The notes: generated from the letters alone by a model not told the origin. Numbered from the stretch's first letter, positions 24,416 to 34,204 are shown. The stretch: DNA of 64,000 bases from Dyadobacter fanqingshengii (GCF_023822005.2 NZ_CP098806.1:1736001-1800000), one strand, 5' to 3'. Made by a program: numbers and translations.

Positions 24416-27400
24416 TCAGTTTAAAAAGAATTTCACACCATGAAATCCGTTAAGCACTTTGAACAGTTCATTGGACGGCGCAACCCTGTAACCGCGGGAC
24501 ACCATTTCTACTTCCAGATGCGTTTCGGGATCTATAACAGTCATATTAACCGCACACGCACCTGGGTGATTACCAAAGGTTTCGTTCAGCAAATGAATGA
24601 ATTGCGCGTCGATCTGATCCAGTGTCAAGTTGATTCGAATTTTACGGCACATCTTATCCCGGATTTCGGTTAAGAGTTGAATTTGAGAGATTTTAAATTC
24701 AAACTGATCTTCCTGTTTCCAGCGGTTTTGCACTTTGCCCTTAATGTAAAGGAACTGCCCCACCTGCAAGTAATTTTTGAACCGAATGTAATCCTCTCCG
24801 CCCAAAAGCATTTCCATCGAACCGCGGTAATCCTCAATTTTGAAGATCATAAACAAACTGCCATTACGCGACATGCGTTCCTGTGCACTCGTTACAATTC
24901 CGCCAACACTAATTTCCTTACCAAAATATTTCGGCGCCTTTTCATTTTCGCCAATCTCCATCACTTTATCAACCGTGCAATTGCAGAAATTGTCCAGCTC
25001 CACCCGGAATGTATCCAACGGATGCCCTGAAATGTAAAAACCTACAACTTCCTGCTCATAGCGCAGCTTAGCAAGATCATCCCAAGCTACGATATCGGCA
25101 GCTTTCGGTTTGGCAATCTCAGCACCGCCACCGGAATGACTAAATAAATCGACCACGCCTCCGCCTTGCGCTTTGTTGGCATAGCGGATCAGTTTTTCAA
25201 TAAAAGTAAGGTTATCATTTGCATCCGTCGCAAAATATTGTGCCCGGTGATATTCAGGAAAGCAGTCAAATCCACCCGCATAGGCCAGACTTTCAATGGT
25301 TTTCTTATTGACCGTGCGCAGGTTTACCCGTGTCATAAAATCAAAAATATCCTTAAACGGACCATTCTGATTCCTTTCTTCAATAATAGCCTCCACCGCT
25401 GCATCGCCGCTTCCTTTCACACCCGCCAGTCCAAAACGGATTTCATGTTTCTTATTGGCATTAAACTGCCTGTCCGACTCATTAATATCTGGCCCTAACA
25501 CTTTCAATCCCTGCGCTTTACATTCCTCCATAAAGAAGGTGATCTTTTCAATGTTGCCCAGTGAGCTTGTTAAAACGGCTGACATATATTCTGCCGTGTA
25601 ATGTGCTTTTAAATAAGCCGTTTGGTAAGCAACAAACGCATAACACGTTGAGTGAGACTTGTTAAATGCATAGGATGCAAACGCCTCCCAGTCAGTCCAG
25701 ATTTTTTCGAGCTTTTTGGCATCCAATCCTTTTTCCGCGCCGCCTTTCATGAAGTCGCCCTTCATTTTGTTCAGCGTTTCTATCTGCTTTTTACCCATTG
25801 CTTTACGCAATGTATCAGCTTGTCCTTTCGTGAAGCCACCCAGTTTTTGGGACAAAAGCATTACCTGCTCCTGGTAAACCGTAATTCCGTATGTATCTGC
25901 CAGATATTCTTCCAGTTCAGGCAAATCGTAAGTAACTTCTTCCAAGCCGTTTTTACGGCGAATGAAGTTCGGAATGTAAGCGATCGGACCTGGACGATAC
26001 AGAGCATTCATGGCGATAAGGTGCTCAAAACGGTCCGGGATAAGATCGCGCATATACTTTTTCATCCCGTCGGATTCAAACTGGAAAATCGCGTTAGTTT
26101 CGCCCCTTTGGAACAATTCAAACACTTTCGGGTCGTCCAGCGGAATGTCGTCAATGACAATATCGACATTATGATTTTGCTTGATCAGCCGCAATGCTTC
26201 CTTAATGATGGTCAGGTTTCGCAGACCCAAAAAGTCCATTTTAATAACCCCGGCGTCCTCAATGATCTTTCCCTGATATTGTGTGATCAAAAAATCGGAA
26301 TCTTTGGACGTGCTGACCGGAATGATCTCGGTCAAATCGCTCGGCGCGATAATAATTCCTGCTGCGTGAATTCCTGTGTTCCTAACCGTTCCTTCCAGTC
26401 GTCTTGCTTCTTGTAAAACACTCGCTTGCAAGTCATTACCTAATGCAATGGCGCGCATTTTTTTCACATTATCCAATTCCTCAGGCGCAATTCCCTCCTT
26501 TTTCGTCAAACTCCCCTCTCCTTCCAGCGGCGCTGTAAAGATGCGGTTCAGGGTCATATTATAGGTAGGCTTGTCAGGAACGAGTTTCGCGAGCATATTG
26601 GCGTCTGCGAGTGGCAGGTCCATCACACGCGCCACATCCTTGATCGCGGATTTCGCGGCCATTGTACCATAAGTCACAATCTGCGCAACCTGGTTGTAAC
26701 CATATTTTTTTACCACATAATCAATTACTTTCTGACGGCCTTCATCATCGAAGTCCGTATCAATATCAGGAAGTGAAATACGGTCGGGATTCAGGAAACG
26801 CTCAAAAAGCAGATCATATTTAATGGGATCAATGTTGGTGATTCCCGTGCAGTAAGCCACCACAGAGCCGGCCGCAGACCCGCGGCCCGGGCCAATGAAA
26901 ACGCCCATTTTACGGCCTGCATCAATAAAATCAGCCACAATGAGGAAGTAACCAGGGAAACCCATGTTCCGGATGGTTTGCAGCTCGAAGTTCAAACGGT
27001 CTTCAATCTCGGGCGTTATTGTTCCATATTTGAATTTAGCGCCTACAAAAGTAAGGTGTTTTAAATACTCCCATTGGTTTAATACATCGGCCGTAAGCTC
27101 CTTTTTCCCAGCCATTTCCGACAATGTGTGCGTCTTAAATTCGTCAGGGATGGGGAAATTGGGCAGCAGGATATCTTTCCGAAGATCCAGTGCTTTTATC
27201 TTATCAACAATCTCATTTGTATTGTCCAGCGACTCGGGTAAGTCGTTGAACAGCTTCATCATCTCGCTGGTGTTTTTGAAATAAAACTGGTCATTAAAGA
27301 ACGCGAAACGGGAGCCCTTTGGAATGCCCTTATCATCATCAAAATCCTTCGCAGAAGGCGTGCTTTGCTTGTCGCCCGTGTTGATACAAAGCAAAATATC

Positions 27401-28054
27401 ATGCGCATTCCAGTCTTCCTGATCCACATAATGTGAATCATTGGAGGCAATGATCTTCACATTGTATTTTCTTGCAAATCTTATAAGAACCTCATTAACA
27501 ATGTATTGATCCCGGATTTCATGGCGTTGCAATTCTACGTAGAAGTCTTCGCCAAACAGATCCAGCCACCATTTAAATTCCTTCTCCGCTTCGGCTTCAC
27601 CTTTACGGATAATGGTTTTTGGAATAATTGCACCAATGCAGCAAGTCGTCGCAATCAGGCCTTTATGATATTTGACAATCAGCTCTTTATCAATCCGCGG
27701 ATATTTTCCATACATTCCCTCGATAAAACCGAGTGAACACATTTTAACCAGGTTTTTGTATCCCAATTCATCCTTAGCAAGCAGCAACTGGTGGTGCCGT
27801 ACGTCCTTTTTATCCTTTGTAAACTGCCGAATATGTCGGTCTTCCACCACATAAAATTCGCATCCCACAATCGGCTTGATGCCCTGCTTATTGCCTTCCG
27901 CCACGAACTCAAAGACGCCGAACATGTTACCGTGATCCGTGATGGCCACCGCAGGCATGTTATCTTCCTTGGCCTTTTTGAAAAGCTTCTTTATATCCGC
28001 CGCACCGTCCAGAAGGGAAAATTGCGTGTGGCAGTGCAAGTGTGAAAACTGCAT
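24416..28054 (-). CDS. dnaE: DNA polymerase III subunit alpha
   Basis: This 1212-residue C-family replicative polymerase starts with a PHP domain (HCHTQFSLLDGA, and ITDHGNMFG near 40-48). The palm has GPGRGSAAGS and the catalytic PDIDTDF around 435-441. The fingers contain the AGIIIAP and YQEQVMLL segments. Helix-hairpin-helix and OB-fold regions lie at the C-terminus (about 850-1120). The length is close to that of other Bacteroidota DnaE (about 1180-1240). PHP metal-binding residues appear largely intact, which in some bacteria supports proofreading, but no claim is made here. It is divergent from the minus-strand DUF2461 gene only by transcription order: both are on the minus strand, with 55 bases between them. 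Confidence 0.98.
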   Translation of the reverse strand: MQFSHLHCHTQFSLLDGAADIKKLFKKAKEDNMPAVAITDHGNMFGVFEFVAEGNKQGIKPIVGCEFYVVEDRHIRQFTKDKKDVRHHQLLLAKDELGYKNLVKMCSLGFIEGMYGKYPRIDKELIVKYHKGLIATTCCIGAIIPKTIIRKGEAEAEKEFKWWLDLFGEDFYVELQRHEIRDQYIVNEVLIRFARKYNVKIIASNDSHYVDQEDWNAHDILLCINTGDKQSTPSAKDFDDDKGIPKGSRFAFFNDQFYFKNTSEMMKLFNDLPESLDNTNEIVDKIKALDLRKDILLPNFPIPDEFKTHTLSEMAGKKELTADVLNQWEYLKHLTFVGAKFKYGTITPEIEDRLNFELQTIRNMGFPGYFLIVADFIDAGRKMGVFIGPGRGSAAGSVVAYCTGITNIDPIKYDLLFERFLNPDRISLPDIDTDFDDEGRQKVIDYVVKKYGYNQVAQIVTYGTMAAKSAIKDVARVMDLPLADANMLAKLVPDKPTYNMTLNRIFTAPLEGEGSLTKKEGIAPEELDNVKKMRAIALGNDLQASVLQEARRLEGTVRNTGIHAAGIIIAPSDLTEIIPVSTSKDSDFLITQYQGKIIEDAGVIKMDFLGLRNLTIIKEALRLIKQNHNVDIVIDDIPLDDPKVFELFQRGETNAIFQFESDGMKKYMRDLIPDRFEHLIAMNALYRPGPIAYIPNFIRRKNGLEEVTYDLPELEEYLADTYGITVYQEQVMLLSQKLGGFTKGQADTLRKAMGKKQIETLNKMKGDFMKGGAEKGLDAKKLEKIWTDWEAFASYAFNKSHSTCYAFVAYQTAYLKAHYTAEYMSAVLTSSLGNIEKITFFMEECKAQGLKVLGPDINESDRQFNANKKHEIRFGLAGVKGSGDAAVEAIIEERNQNGPFKDIFDFMTRVNLRTVNKKTIESLAYAGGFDCFPEYHRAQYFATDANDNLTFIEKLIRYANKAQGGGVVDLFSHSGGGAEIAKPKAADIVAWDDLAKLRYEQEVVGFYISGHPLDTFRVELDNFCNCTVDKVMEIGENEKAPKYFGKEISVGGIVTSAQERMSRNGSLFMIFKIEDYRGSMEMLLGGEDYIRFKNYLQVGQFLYIKGKVQNRWKQEDQFEFKISQIQLLTEIRDKMCRKIRINLTLDQIDAQFIHLLNETFGNHPGACAVNMTVIDPETHLEVEMVSRGYRVAPSNELFKVLNGFHGVKFFLN

Positions 28055-28109
28055 ATTTAATAAATGTGGTTTTGGAATTGTAGACTAATCAAAATGGCAG
28101 GCGCTCAAA

Positions 28110-28781
28110 TCAGGACTCCGCAGGCTGTTCATATATTACATAATTCATATAGTCCGTAAAAGGTTTAAGCAAAGAGATCCCTTGAACGACCATTTTTCCA
28201 AAGTCTTTGGAAGTCACTTCTTTATCCGTGTAATTATGGGAGAAAAAAAGTTGTTTTTGTTTCAATAACTCAATCTCGGGGTGATCTTTGGCGTATCCTT
28301 TTGGCGTAGTTTTCAAAGCCTCACCCTCAATCTTCGGATAGTATGCATGAAAGTCTTTGTCATGGATAATCTGCTTCAACTCATCCGCGTTGTAATCGAT
28401 CTCCTGACGAAATCTGGCCAGTTGCTCTGGCGTAGTTTCCCACATGCCGCCGCCCAGGAATGTTCTGTCGCCAGGTTGGATTTGGAGATAATAATCAATT
28501 TTCCCCGAGCCTTTGCCACCCGGACCTATGCCCGCGCTGAGGTTGTTCTTATAAGGTGCCTTATTTTTGGAAAAACGGATATCGCGGTTGATCCTGAAAA
28601 TACATTCTTTCACCTGCAAATTTCCCAGATCCTGAAATTTGCCAACTTCTTCTATTAAATAGGCAACCAGCTTCTCCAAATCGGCCTTTGCCGCGTCGTA
28701 ATCCTTTCTATTTTGCTGGAACCATTCCCTGTTATTATTTTCGGCTAACTGACTTAAAAAGTGAAGTGTTTTGGATTCCAT
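28110..28781 (-). CDS. DUF2461 domain protein (TIGR02453 family)
   Basis: This 223-residue cytoplasmic protein has the DUF2461 pattern: FLSQLAENNNREWFQQNRKDYDAAK at the N-terminus, INRDIRFSKNKAPYKNNL around 66-83, and YLQIQPGDRTFLGGGMW mid-protein. The function of the family is unknown. The charged N-terminal helix and the W, R and K residues are conserved across Bacteroidota, plants and fungi. It is 55 bases upstream of dnaE on the same strand, so the two may be cotranscribed. A perfect -7 element lies 25 bases before its ATG. Confidence 0.9.
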   Translation of the reverse strand: MESKTLHFLSQLAENNNREWFQQNRKDYDAAKADLEKLVAYLIEEVGKFQDLGNLQVKECIFRINRDIRFSKNKAPYKNNLSAGIGPGGKGSGKIDYYLQIQPGDRTFLGGGMWETTPEQLARFRQEIDYNADELKQIIHDKDFHAYYPKIEGEALKTTPKGYAKDHPEIELLKQKQLFFSHNYTDKEVTSKDFGKMVVQGISLLKPFTDYMNYVIYEQPAES

Positions 28782-28806
28782 CGTGTATTGGTGAAGCTAT
28801 AAAATT

Positions 28807-28814
28807 CAAATTTA
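28807..28814 (-). promoter_or_regulatory. -7 promoter element (TAAATTTG) of the DUF2461-dnaE unit
   Basis: This perfect TAnnTTTG on the minus strand lies 25 bases upstream of the DUF2461 ATG, inside the 93-base divergent region shared with trpS. Confidence 0.55.
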
Positions 28815-28874
28815 CTACGTTTTGTGATTCAATTTAACGAATTTTGGCAAATTAGAAATCGGAAAAATATTTAA

Positions 28875-29852
28875 ATGGCCAGAATCCTTACAGGCATTCA
28901 GAGTAGTGGAAGACCGCATTTGGGGAATATTTTAGGAGCGATCGTTCCTGCTATTGAACTTTCAAGAAACCCTGAAAATGAATCTTTCTTTTTTATCGCA
29001 GACCTGCATTCCCTTGTCTCGATTAAGGATGGAAAATTGAGACACGAGTACGCGCGTGCCATTGCTGCAACGTGGCTTGCGTTCGGTTTTGATTTTGAGA
29101 AAAATGTGTTCTGGAGACAATCCAGGATTCAGGAACATACAGAGCTGGCCTGGTATCTCAATTGTTTTACACCGTTTCCCATGCTGGCGAATGCAACGTC
29201 TTTCAAAGAAAAATCGGAGAAACTGGCGGATGTAAATGCGGGGTTGTTTACCTACCCGGTTTTGCAGGCCGCGGATATTTTACTTTATAATGCCAACATT
29301 ATCCCGGTTGGCAAAGATCAGAAACAGCATCTGGAAATGACCAAGGATATCGCTACACGATTCAATCTGCTTGCCGGAGAAGAAATGCTGACATTGCCCG
29401 AACCGCAGATTGACGAACGCATCATGACCATTCCGGGCGTCGACGGCCAGAAAATGAGCAAGTCATATCACAACTACATTGATATTTTCGTCCCGGAAAA
29501 TGAGTTAAAAAAAGCGATCAAAAAGATTGTTTCTGACTCTACGCCTCTGGAAGAACCCAAGGACCCTGAAACGGACATTACATTCAAACTATATAGCCTC
29601 GTCGCCTCGGAAAGCGAGGTCGCAGCTATGCGCCAGAATTATCTGAATGGTGGTTTCGGGTATGGACACGCCAAACAGGCGCTCCTGGAATGCATGCTGG
29701 AAAAATTTGCAGAGCCTCGCCGCATTTTTAATCATTATATGGAAAATGAGCAGGAACTGGAAGGCATTCTTGTAGCTGGCGAAACGAAAGCGCGTGCCAT
29801 AGCTCAGGAAACAATTGGAAAGGTTCGTAAAGTCCTCGGTTACAGCTCATGA
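28875..29852 (+). CDS. trpS: Tryptophan--tRNA ligase
   Basis: This 325-residue class I aminoacyl-tRNA synthetase has the HIGH-type signature as PHLGN near residues 15-19 and the KMSKS loop in GQKMSKSYHN around 193-202. It charges tRNA-Trp with tryptophan in the cytoplasm. The length fits bacterial TrpS (about 330). A near-match -7 element (GAATTTTG, 28839-28846) sits 28 bases before the start. The stop overlaps the next gene's ATG by 4 bases (ATGA), so trpS and the PAP2 phosphatase gene are translationally coupled. Confidence 0.97.
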   Translation: MARILTGIQSSGRPHLGNILGAIVPAIELSRNPENESFFFIADLHSLVSIKDGKLRHEYARAIAATWLAFGFDFEKNVFWRQSRIQEHTELAWYLNCFTPFPMLANATSFKEKSEKLADVNAGLFTYPVLQAADILLYNANIIPVGKDQKQHLEMTKDIATRFNLLAGEEMLTLPEPQIDERIMTIPGVDGQKMSKSYHNYIDIFVPENELKKAIKKIVSDSTPLEEPKDPETDITFKLYSLVASESEVAAMRQNYLNGGFGYGHAKQALLECMLEKFAEPRRIFNHYMENEQELEGILVAGETKARAIAQETIGKVRKVLGYSS

Positions 29853-30424
29853 CGGAAAGCGTTGACATGCTGATCAATTCGGACCAGGATTTATTTCTCT
29901 GGCTAAACGGTCATCATACGCCCTTGCTGGATTCGTTAATGTACTGGATCACATTCAAATACACCTGGATTCCCTTGTATCTCGGACTGATTGCCCTGCA
30001 CCTGAAAAAGGAGTGGAAAAAAGGGCTGCTCGAGATCGCGGTCGTTCTGATTGCCGTGATTATCGCGGATAAAATTACGTCCGGATTTATGAAACCATAT
30101 TTTGTCCGTTTCCGGCCGTGCCACGAGCCTGAACTGCAAGGATTGGTCCATCAAGTCACGGGTTGTGGCGGACTTTACGGTTTCGCATCGTCCCATGCTT
30201 CCACCAGTTTTGCTGTTGCTACGGCCTGGTTTGCCTTCCTGAGAACCAAGGCTCCAAATATGTGGTTTTTGTTCGTCTGGGCGGCGATTTACTCATATAG
30301 CCGCGTGTATGTTGGCGTACATTACCCGGCTGATATCGTGATCGGCGCAATGATCGGACTGGTCGTTGGCTGGCTTTGTTTAAAACTTTACCACACTTTT
30401 TTGACGAGATATTACCGTATCTGA
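29849..30424 (+). CDS. PAP2-family membrane phosphatase
   Basis: This 191-residue inner-membrane protein has the three PAP2 motifs: KPYFVRFRP near 77-85 (KxxxxxxRP), FASSHAST near 111-118 (normally PSGH, here SSH) and SRVYVGVHYPADI near 150-162 (SRxxxxxHxxxD, with the catalytic His). About five or six hydrophobic segments surround the active site. Family members remove phosphate from lipids such as phosphatidic acid, undecaprenyl pyrophosphate or PGP. The particular lipid is unknown. The gene overlaps trpS by 4 bases. Its stop is 39 bases upstream of the prs start, although prs has its own -7 element within that gap. Confidence 0.92.
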   Translation: MTESVDMLINSDQDLFLWLNGHHTPLLDSLMYWITFKYTWIPLYLGLIALHLKKEWKKGLLEIAVVLIAVIIADKITSGFMKPYFVRFRPCHEPELQGLVHQVTGCGGLYGFASSHASTSFAVATAWFAFLRTKAPNMWFLFVWAAIYSYSRVYVGVHYPADIVIGAMIGLVVGWLCLKLYHTFLTRYYRI

Positions 30425-30435
30425 TTGATTTTATT

Positions 30436-30443
30436 TAATTTTG
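30436..30443 (+). promoter_or_regulatory. -7 promoter element (TAATTTTG) of prs
   Basis: A perfect TAnnTTTG lies 20 bases upstream of the prs ATG, after the end of the phosphatase gene. Confidence 0.6.
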
Positions 30444-30463
30444 CGCAAATTTCAGTCTGGCCA

Positions 30464-31408
30464 ATGGGTTCATTTAATACAGTAAAAATATTTTCGGGGA
30501 GTCAATCCGAATATTTGGCCAAAGACATTGCCAGGTATTATGGCAAAGAGCTGGGAGGTTATACATTAAGGAAATTCAGTGACGGAGAGCTTTCACCCAG
30601 TTTCGAAGAATCGATCAGAGGGTGCGACGTTTTCCTGATCCAGTCCACATTTCCTCCTGCTGACAATCTGATGGAGTTGCTCTTAATGGTGGATGCCGCC
30701 CGTCGCGCTTCTGCACATTATGTAACAGTGGTAATTCCTTATTTTGGTTACGCTAGGCAAGACAGAAAAGACAAGCCGCGCGTAGCAATCGCTGCGAAAG
30801 TAGTTGCCAATCTGCTTACTTCTGTTGGCGTAGATCGTCTCATGACGGTCGATTTGCACGCAGGACAGATCCAGGGCTTTTTTGACCTCCCTGTTGACCA
30901 TTTGGAAGGAACGTCTATTTTTGTTCCCTACATCAAATCACTGAACCTTAAAAACCTGCTGATTGCGTCGCCTGATATGGGTGGAGCTGCCAGAGCGCGT
31001 AACTTTGCGAAGTTTCTGAATGTGGATATGATCCTTTGTGACAAACATCGGAAACGTGCGAACGAAATTGCGAGTATGCAAGTGATTGGTGATGTGGAAG
31101 GCATGGATGTTGTACTCGTTGATGATTTGATCGACACCGGTGGCACACTTTGCAAAGCAGCCGAATTGATTATAGAAAAAGGGGCCAATTCTGTGCGGGC
31201 CATCAGTACACATGCCATCATGTCTGGAAAAGCGCACGAAAACATTGCCAATTCTGTTTTGGAAGAGCTGATTATCACTGATACGATTCCTTTGAAGCAG
31301 CAGAATGCAAAAATACGCGTATTGTCAGTTGCAGAATTGTTCGCAAAAGCAATAGGCCGTATCCGTGATCATGAATCTATTAGTTCTTTGTTTATAAATT
31401 ATCAGTAA
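30464..31408 (+). CDS. prs: Ribose-phosphate pyrophosphokinase
   Basis: This 314-residue enzyme (ATG at 30464; an upstream in-frame TTG at 30425 would include the promoter) makes PRPP from ribose 5-phosphate and ATP for nucleotide, His and Trp synthesis. The signatures are FSDGELSPSFEESIRG at the N-terminus (substrate loop), RQDRKDKPRVAIAAK around 97-111 and the PRPP-binding loop VVLVDDLIDTGGTL near 215-228. The length is near the family norm (about 310-315). L25 follows 37 bases downstream, and prs-rplY adjacency is common in bacteria. Confidence 0.96.
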   Translation: MGSFNTVKIFSGSQSEYLAKDIARYYGKELGGYTLRKFSDGELSPSFEESIRGCDVFLIQSTFPPADNLMELLLMVDAARRASAHYVTVVIPYFGYARQDRKDKPRVAIAAKVVANLLTSVGVDRLMTVDLHAGQIQGFFDLPVDHLEGTSIFVPYIKSLNLKNLLIASPDMGGAARARNFAKFLNVDMILCDKHRKRANEIASMQVIGDVEGMDVVLVDDLIDTGGTLCKAAELIIEKGANSVRAISTHAIMSGKAHENIANSVLEELIITDTIPLKQQNAKIRVLSVAELFAKAIGRIRDHESISSLFINYQ

Positions 31409-31445
31409 ATTATTTCATTTTTTAACTTCTTAATTAAATATTCTT

Positions 31446-32012
31446 ATGAAAACGCATGAGATTGTAGGGTTTAAAAGAGCGAATCTCGGCAAGACGGAAG
31501 CAACCGAACTACGTTCACAAGGTTATGTTCCGTCTGTGCTGTATGGTGGAGCTGAGCAGGTTCATTTTTATGCACCAGCTATGTTGTTCCGCGAGTTGCT
31601 TTTCACGCCGGATATTTTTAATGTTACGCTTAATATTGAGGGTACTTTATATAATGCCATCTTACAGGAAAGACAGTTTCACCCGGTTAACGACTCATTG
31701 ATCCACGCGGATTTCTTGCAGATCGTTGATGGCAAGGAAATTAAAGTGGACGTTCCTGTAAAATTAACAGGTACATCGTCTGGTGTAATGAAAGGTGGTA
31801 AAATGAATCAAAAATTGCGTAAATTGCGCGTACAAGGTTTGGCTGAGAACATTCCAGACTATGTAGATGTTGATGTAACTGAGCTGGATTTAGGAAAATC
31901 TGTAAAGGTTGGTGCAGTAAAGGCTGAAAATTTCGTTATATTAACAGCCGCAAGCAACCCGATTGCTTCAGTTGAGATCCCACGTGCACTGAGAGGTACA
32001 CTTGGTAAGTAA
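31446..32012 (+). CDS. rplY: 50S ribosomal protein L25 / general stress protein Ctc
   Basis: This 188-residue protein is the two-domain L25 (TL5/CTC) form: an N-terminal 5S rRNA-binding domain (KRANLGKTEATELRSQGYVPSVLYGG, near 9-34) and a C-terminal beta domain (VDVPVKLTGTSSGVMKGGKMNQ). It binds 5S rRNA in the central protuberance and is stress-linked in some bacteria. It is downstream of prs with a 37-base gap, and a strong terminator follows. Confidence 0.95.
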   Translation: MKTHEIVGFKRANLGKTEATELRSQGYVPSVLYGGAEQVHFYAPAMLFRELLFTPDIFNVTLNIEGTLYNAILQERQFHPVNDSLIHADFLQIVDGKEIKVDVPVKLTGTSSGVMKGGKMNQKLRKLRVQGLAENIPDYVDVDVTELDLGKSVKVGAVKAENFVILTAASNPIASVEIPRALRGTLGK

Positions 32013-32040
32013 GTATTTTATTTTTCATGGCTAATAGATG

Positions 32041-32072
32041 CAAACGTGCCGACCTTTGGTCGGCATATTTGT
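32041..32072. terminator. Bidirectional terminator between L25 and hydroxyacid dehydrogenase genes
   Basis: The stem TGCCGACC (32047-32054) / GGTCGGCA (32058-32065), loop TTT, has flanking A/T runs (TATTTGTTTA on the right, AAA on the left). Confidence 0.8.
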
Positions 32073-32999
32073 TTATAACCAGTTCTGGATTTGCTCTACC
32101 AGCACTTCGTTGATCCGCACATAACTCTCGTGCGTCCAGCCTCCGATGTGTGGCGTAAGCACCACATTGTCCGAGGCGCGCAGATAATCAAATGCCTCTT
32201 GCTGTGCTAAGGTAAGCTTACCGATCTTCTCATTTTCCAGCACGTCCAGGCAAGCGCCCAGAATTTTCCCGGACTCTAACCCTTTTACAACCGCATCAAG
32301 ACTGACTGTTTCTCCTCGCGAGAGATTGATCAGATAGAATGGTTTGGAAAAATTTGTTATGAAATCGTCGTTCACCAAATACCGCGTAATTTCTGTCAAT
32401 GGAATATGCAGGCTTACAACATCCGCTTCCTGCATGATCTCTTCCAGGCTGGATTCTGTGGCATATGCGTCGCCGTAATTATCACGGTATTTGTCATACG
32501 CAAGCACGCGGCAGCCGAACCCGCTTAACCGCTGCGCCGTTGCTGAGCCGTTGTTGCCATAGCCGATAATGCTAACCGTTTTCTTCATCAACTCTACGCC
32601 ACGGTTGCCTTCACGGTCCCAGGTTCCGTTGCGAACTTGACGATCTGCTCTTAATATGTTGTTAAAAAGCGCCAGAAGCATTCCCAGCGCATGTTCGGCC
32701 ACAGCGTCGCGATTGCCTTTCCCTGCGTGAAACACCTCAATATCGCGCTTTGCAGCAGCTTCAAGATCGATGAGGTCCAGGCCTGCCCCTGCCCTGGCGA
32801 TAAAGCGCAGCTGGGTTGCCACGGACAGCATTTCCTCGTCCACATTGGTTTTGCTTCGGATAATGAGTCCTTCGTAGCCAGAAATGTCGCTTAAAATGTC
32901 TTCCCGACGGAATTCAGGGTGATAGGAATAATCCCAGCCTTGATCCCGCAACATGTCAAAAAGTGAGGGATGCATCGAGTCTGCGATCAGGATTTTCAT
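32073..32999 (-). CDS. D-isomer-specific 2-hydroxyacid dehydrogenase (phosphoglycerate-dehydrogenase-like)
   Basis: This 308-residue NAD-dependent dehydrogenase has FIARAGAGLDLIDLEAA around 87-103, the Rossmann motif GYGNNGSATAQRLSGFG near 146-162, YLINLSRGETV near 235-245 containing the active-site Arg, and HIGGWTHES near 283-291 containing the His/Glu pair. It could be a serine-pathway phosphoglycerate dehydrogenase without the ACT domain or a general 2-hydroxyacid dehydrogenase. Its GYGNNG glycine pattern is slightly unusual for the family (normally GxGxxG). It has a minus-strand -7 element 42 bases upstream and is convergent with L25. Confidence 0.9.
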   Translation of the reverse strand: MKILIADSMHPSLFDMLRDQGWDYSYHPEFRREDILSDISGYEGLIIRSKTNVDEEMLSVATQLRFIARAGAGLDLIDLEAAAKRDIEVFHAGKGNRDAVAEHALGMLLALFNNILRADRQVRNGTWDREGNRGVELMKKTVSIIGYGNNGSATAQRLSGFGCRVLAYDKYRDNYGDAYATESSLEEIMQEADVVSLHIPLTEITRYLVNDDFITNFSKPFYLINLSRGETVSLDAVVKGLESGKILGACLDVLENEKIGKLTLAQQEAFDYLRASDNVVLTPHIGGWTHESYVRINEVLVEQIQNWL

Positions 33000-33041
33000 A
33001 GGAGCACGGGATTTTTTGTAACTTGCCGGTCAATCATTGCG

Positions 33042-33049
33042 CAAAAGTA
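33042..33049 (-). promoter_or_regulatory. -7 promoter element (TACTTTTG) of the hydroxyacid dehydrogenase
   Basis: This perfect TAnnTTTG on the minus strand lies 42 bases upstream of the ATG, within the 95-base divergent region shared with pdxA. Confidence 0.5.
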
Positions 33050-33094
33050 ATACAGAATTACTCAGAAGAACAGTTACAATAGCATTTAACCTAC

Positions 33095-34204
33095 ATGAGC
33101 GATCAAATCAGCGATAAACCCGTCATAGGAATTACAATAGGCGATTATAACGGAATTGGCCCCGAAGTTATACTCAAAGCATTAGAGGGGAATCAGTTAG
33201 CAAAATTGTGCACACCCATTATTTACGGCTCTCTAAGAGTGCTCAACCAATACCGCAATCTTTTAGAAATGAAGGACTGGGCCTTGCACGGTATTCAAAA
33301 AGTGGAGCAAGCCAATCCGAAACTGACCAATGTTATCACCTGCTGGCACGATCACCAAACCGAAGTGCAGCCGGGGAAGATTACCGCAGAGGCAGGTCAG
33401 GGATCTTTTGCATCATTGAAAAGAGCTGTTGAGGATTTGAAAGAAGGAAAAATTGAGGCTTTGGTAACCGGTCCGATCAACAAGGACAACATTCAGAATG
33501 AAGATTTTCAATTTCCAGGCCATACAGAGTTTTTAGCTCAGTCTTTTGGAAAAGAAGATGCGCTGATGTTCATGGTTTCCGGCGAGCTGCGTGTGGGCGT
33601 TTTATCGGGACATATTCCCCTTGAAAAAGTAAGCACAAATGTTACTGCTGAAAAATTGACGACCAAAATCGAGCAAATGCTGCAATCATTGAAAGGTGAT
33701 TTTGGAATAAAAAAACCTAAACTTGCCGTGCTTGGCCTTAATCCGCATGCCGGTGAAAACGGGTTGCTGGGAAGTGAAGAAATCGACGTTATTCAGCCTG
33801 TCATTAATAATTTCAAGGAAAAAGGCAATCTTGTATTTGGTCCTTTTCCTGCGGATGGCTTCTTTGCTGCCGCTACTTACAAGCAGTATGACGCAGTTTT
33901 GGCCATGTATCACGATCAGGGTTTAATCCCTTTCAAAACGCTGGCTTTCAATGAAGGCGTCAATTTTACAGCCGGACTTTCAGTTGTGAGGACTTCGCCG
34001 GATCATGGAACGGCCTATAACATTGCAGGGAAAAATATCGCAGAGCCCGGCTCACTATTGCAGGCGATCTATCTTGCTTGCGATGTTTCGAGGTTTAGGG
34101 TGGTGAATGAGGATATTGACAAACATGCATTAATATCAAAACCGCAACAATCTGAAAGTCAGCATCCTGCCAAGTCAGGCGGGAAGCAGCGCTTTAACAA
34201 CTAA
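33095..34204 (+). CDS. pdxA: 4-hydroxythreonine-4-phosphate dehydrogenase
   Basis: This 369-residue PdxA oxidises 4-hydroxythreonine 4-phosphate in the DXP-dependent pyridoxal phosphate route. Motifs seen are GITIGDYNGIGPEV at 12-25, VTGPINKDN near 126-134, FPGHTEFLAQ near 142-151 (metal-binding His), LGLNPHAGENGLLG, MYHDQGLIPFK near 271-281 (second His) and RTSPDHGTAYNIAG (third His). The C-terminal 25 residues are a Q/S/K-rich tail not typical of the family. There is no close operon partner; yicC starts 62 bases downstream. Confidence 0.95.
   Translation: MSDQISDKPVIGITIGDYNGIGPEVILKALEGNQLAKLCTPIIYGSLRVLNQYRNLLEMKDWALHGIQKVEQANPKLTNVITCWHDHQTEVQPGKITAEAGQGSFASLKRAVEDLKEGKIEALVTGPINKDNIQNEDFQFPGHTEFLAQSFGKEDALMFMVSGELRVGVLSGHIPLEKVSTNVTAEKLTTKIEQMLQSLKGDFGIKKPKLAVLGLNPHAGENGLLGSEEIDVIQPVINNFKEKGNLVFGPFPADGFFAAATYKQYDAVLAMYHDQGLIPFKTLAFNEGVNFTAGLSVVRTSPDHGTAYNIAGKNIAEPGSLLQAIYLACDVSRFRVVNEDIDKHALISKPQQSESQHPAKSGGKQRFNN

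Noticed and set aside
25652..26416. 254-codon plus-strand open frame inside dnaE
   Set aside because: It lies entirely opposite the DNA polymerase III alpha gene, which has intact motifs in its own frame.
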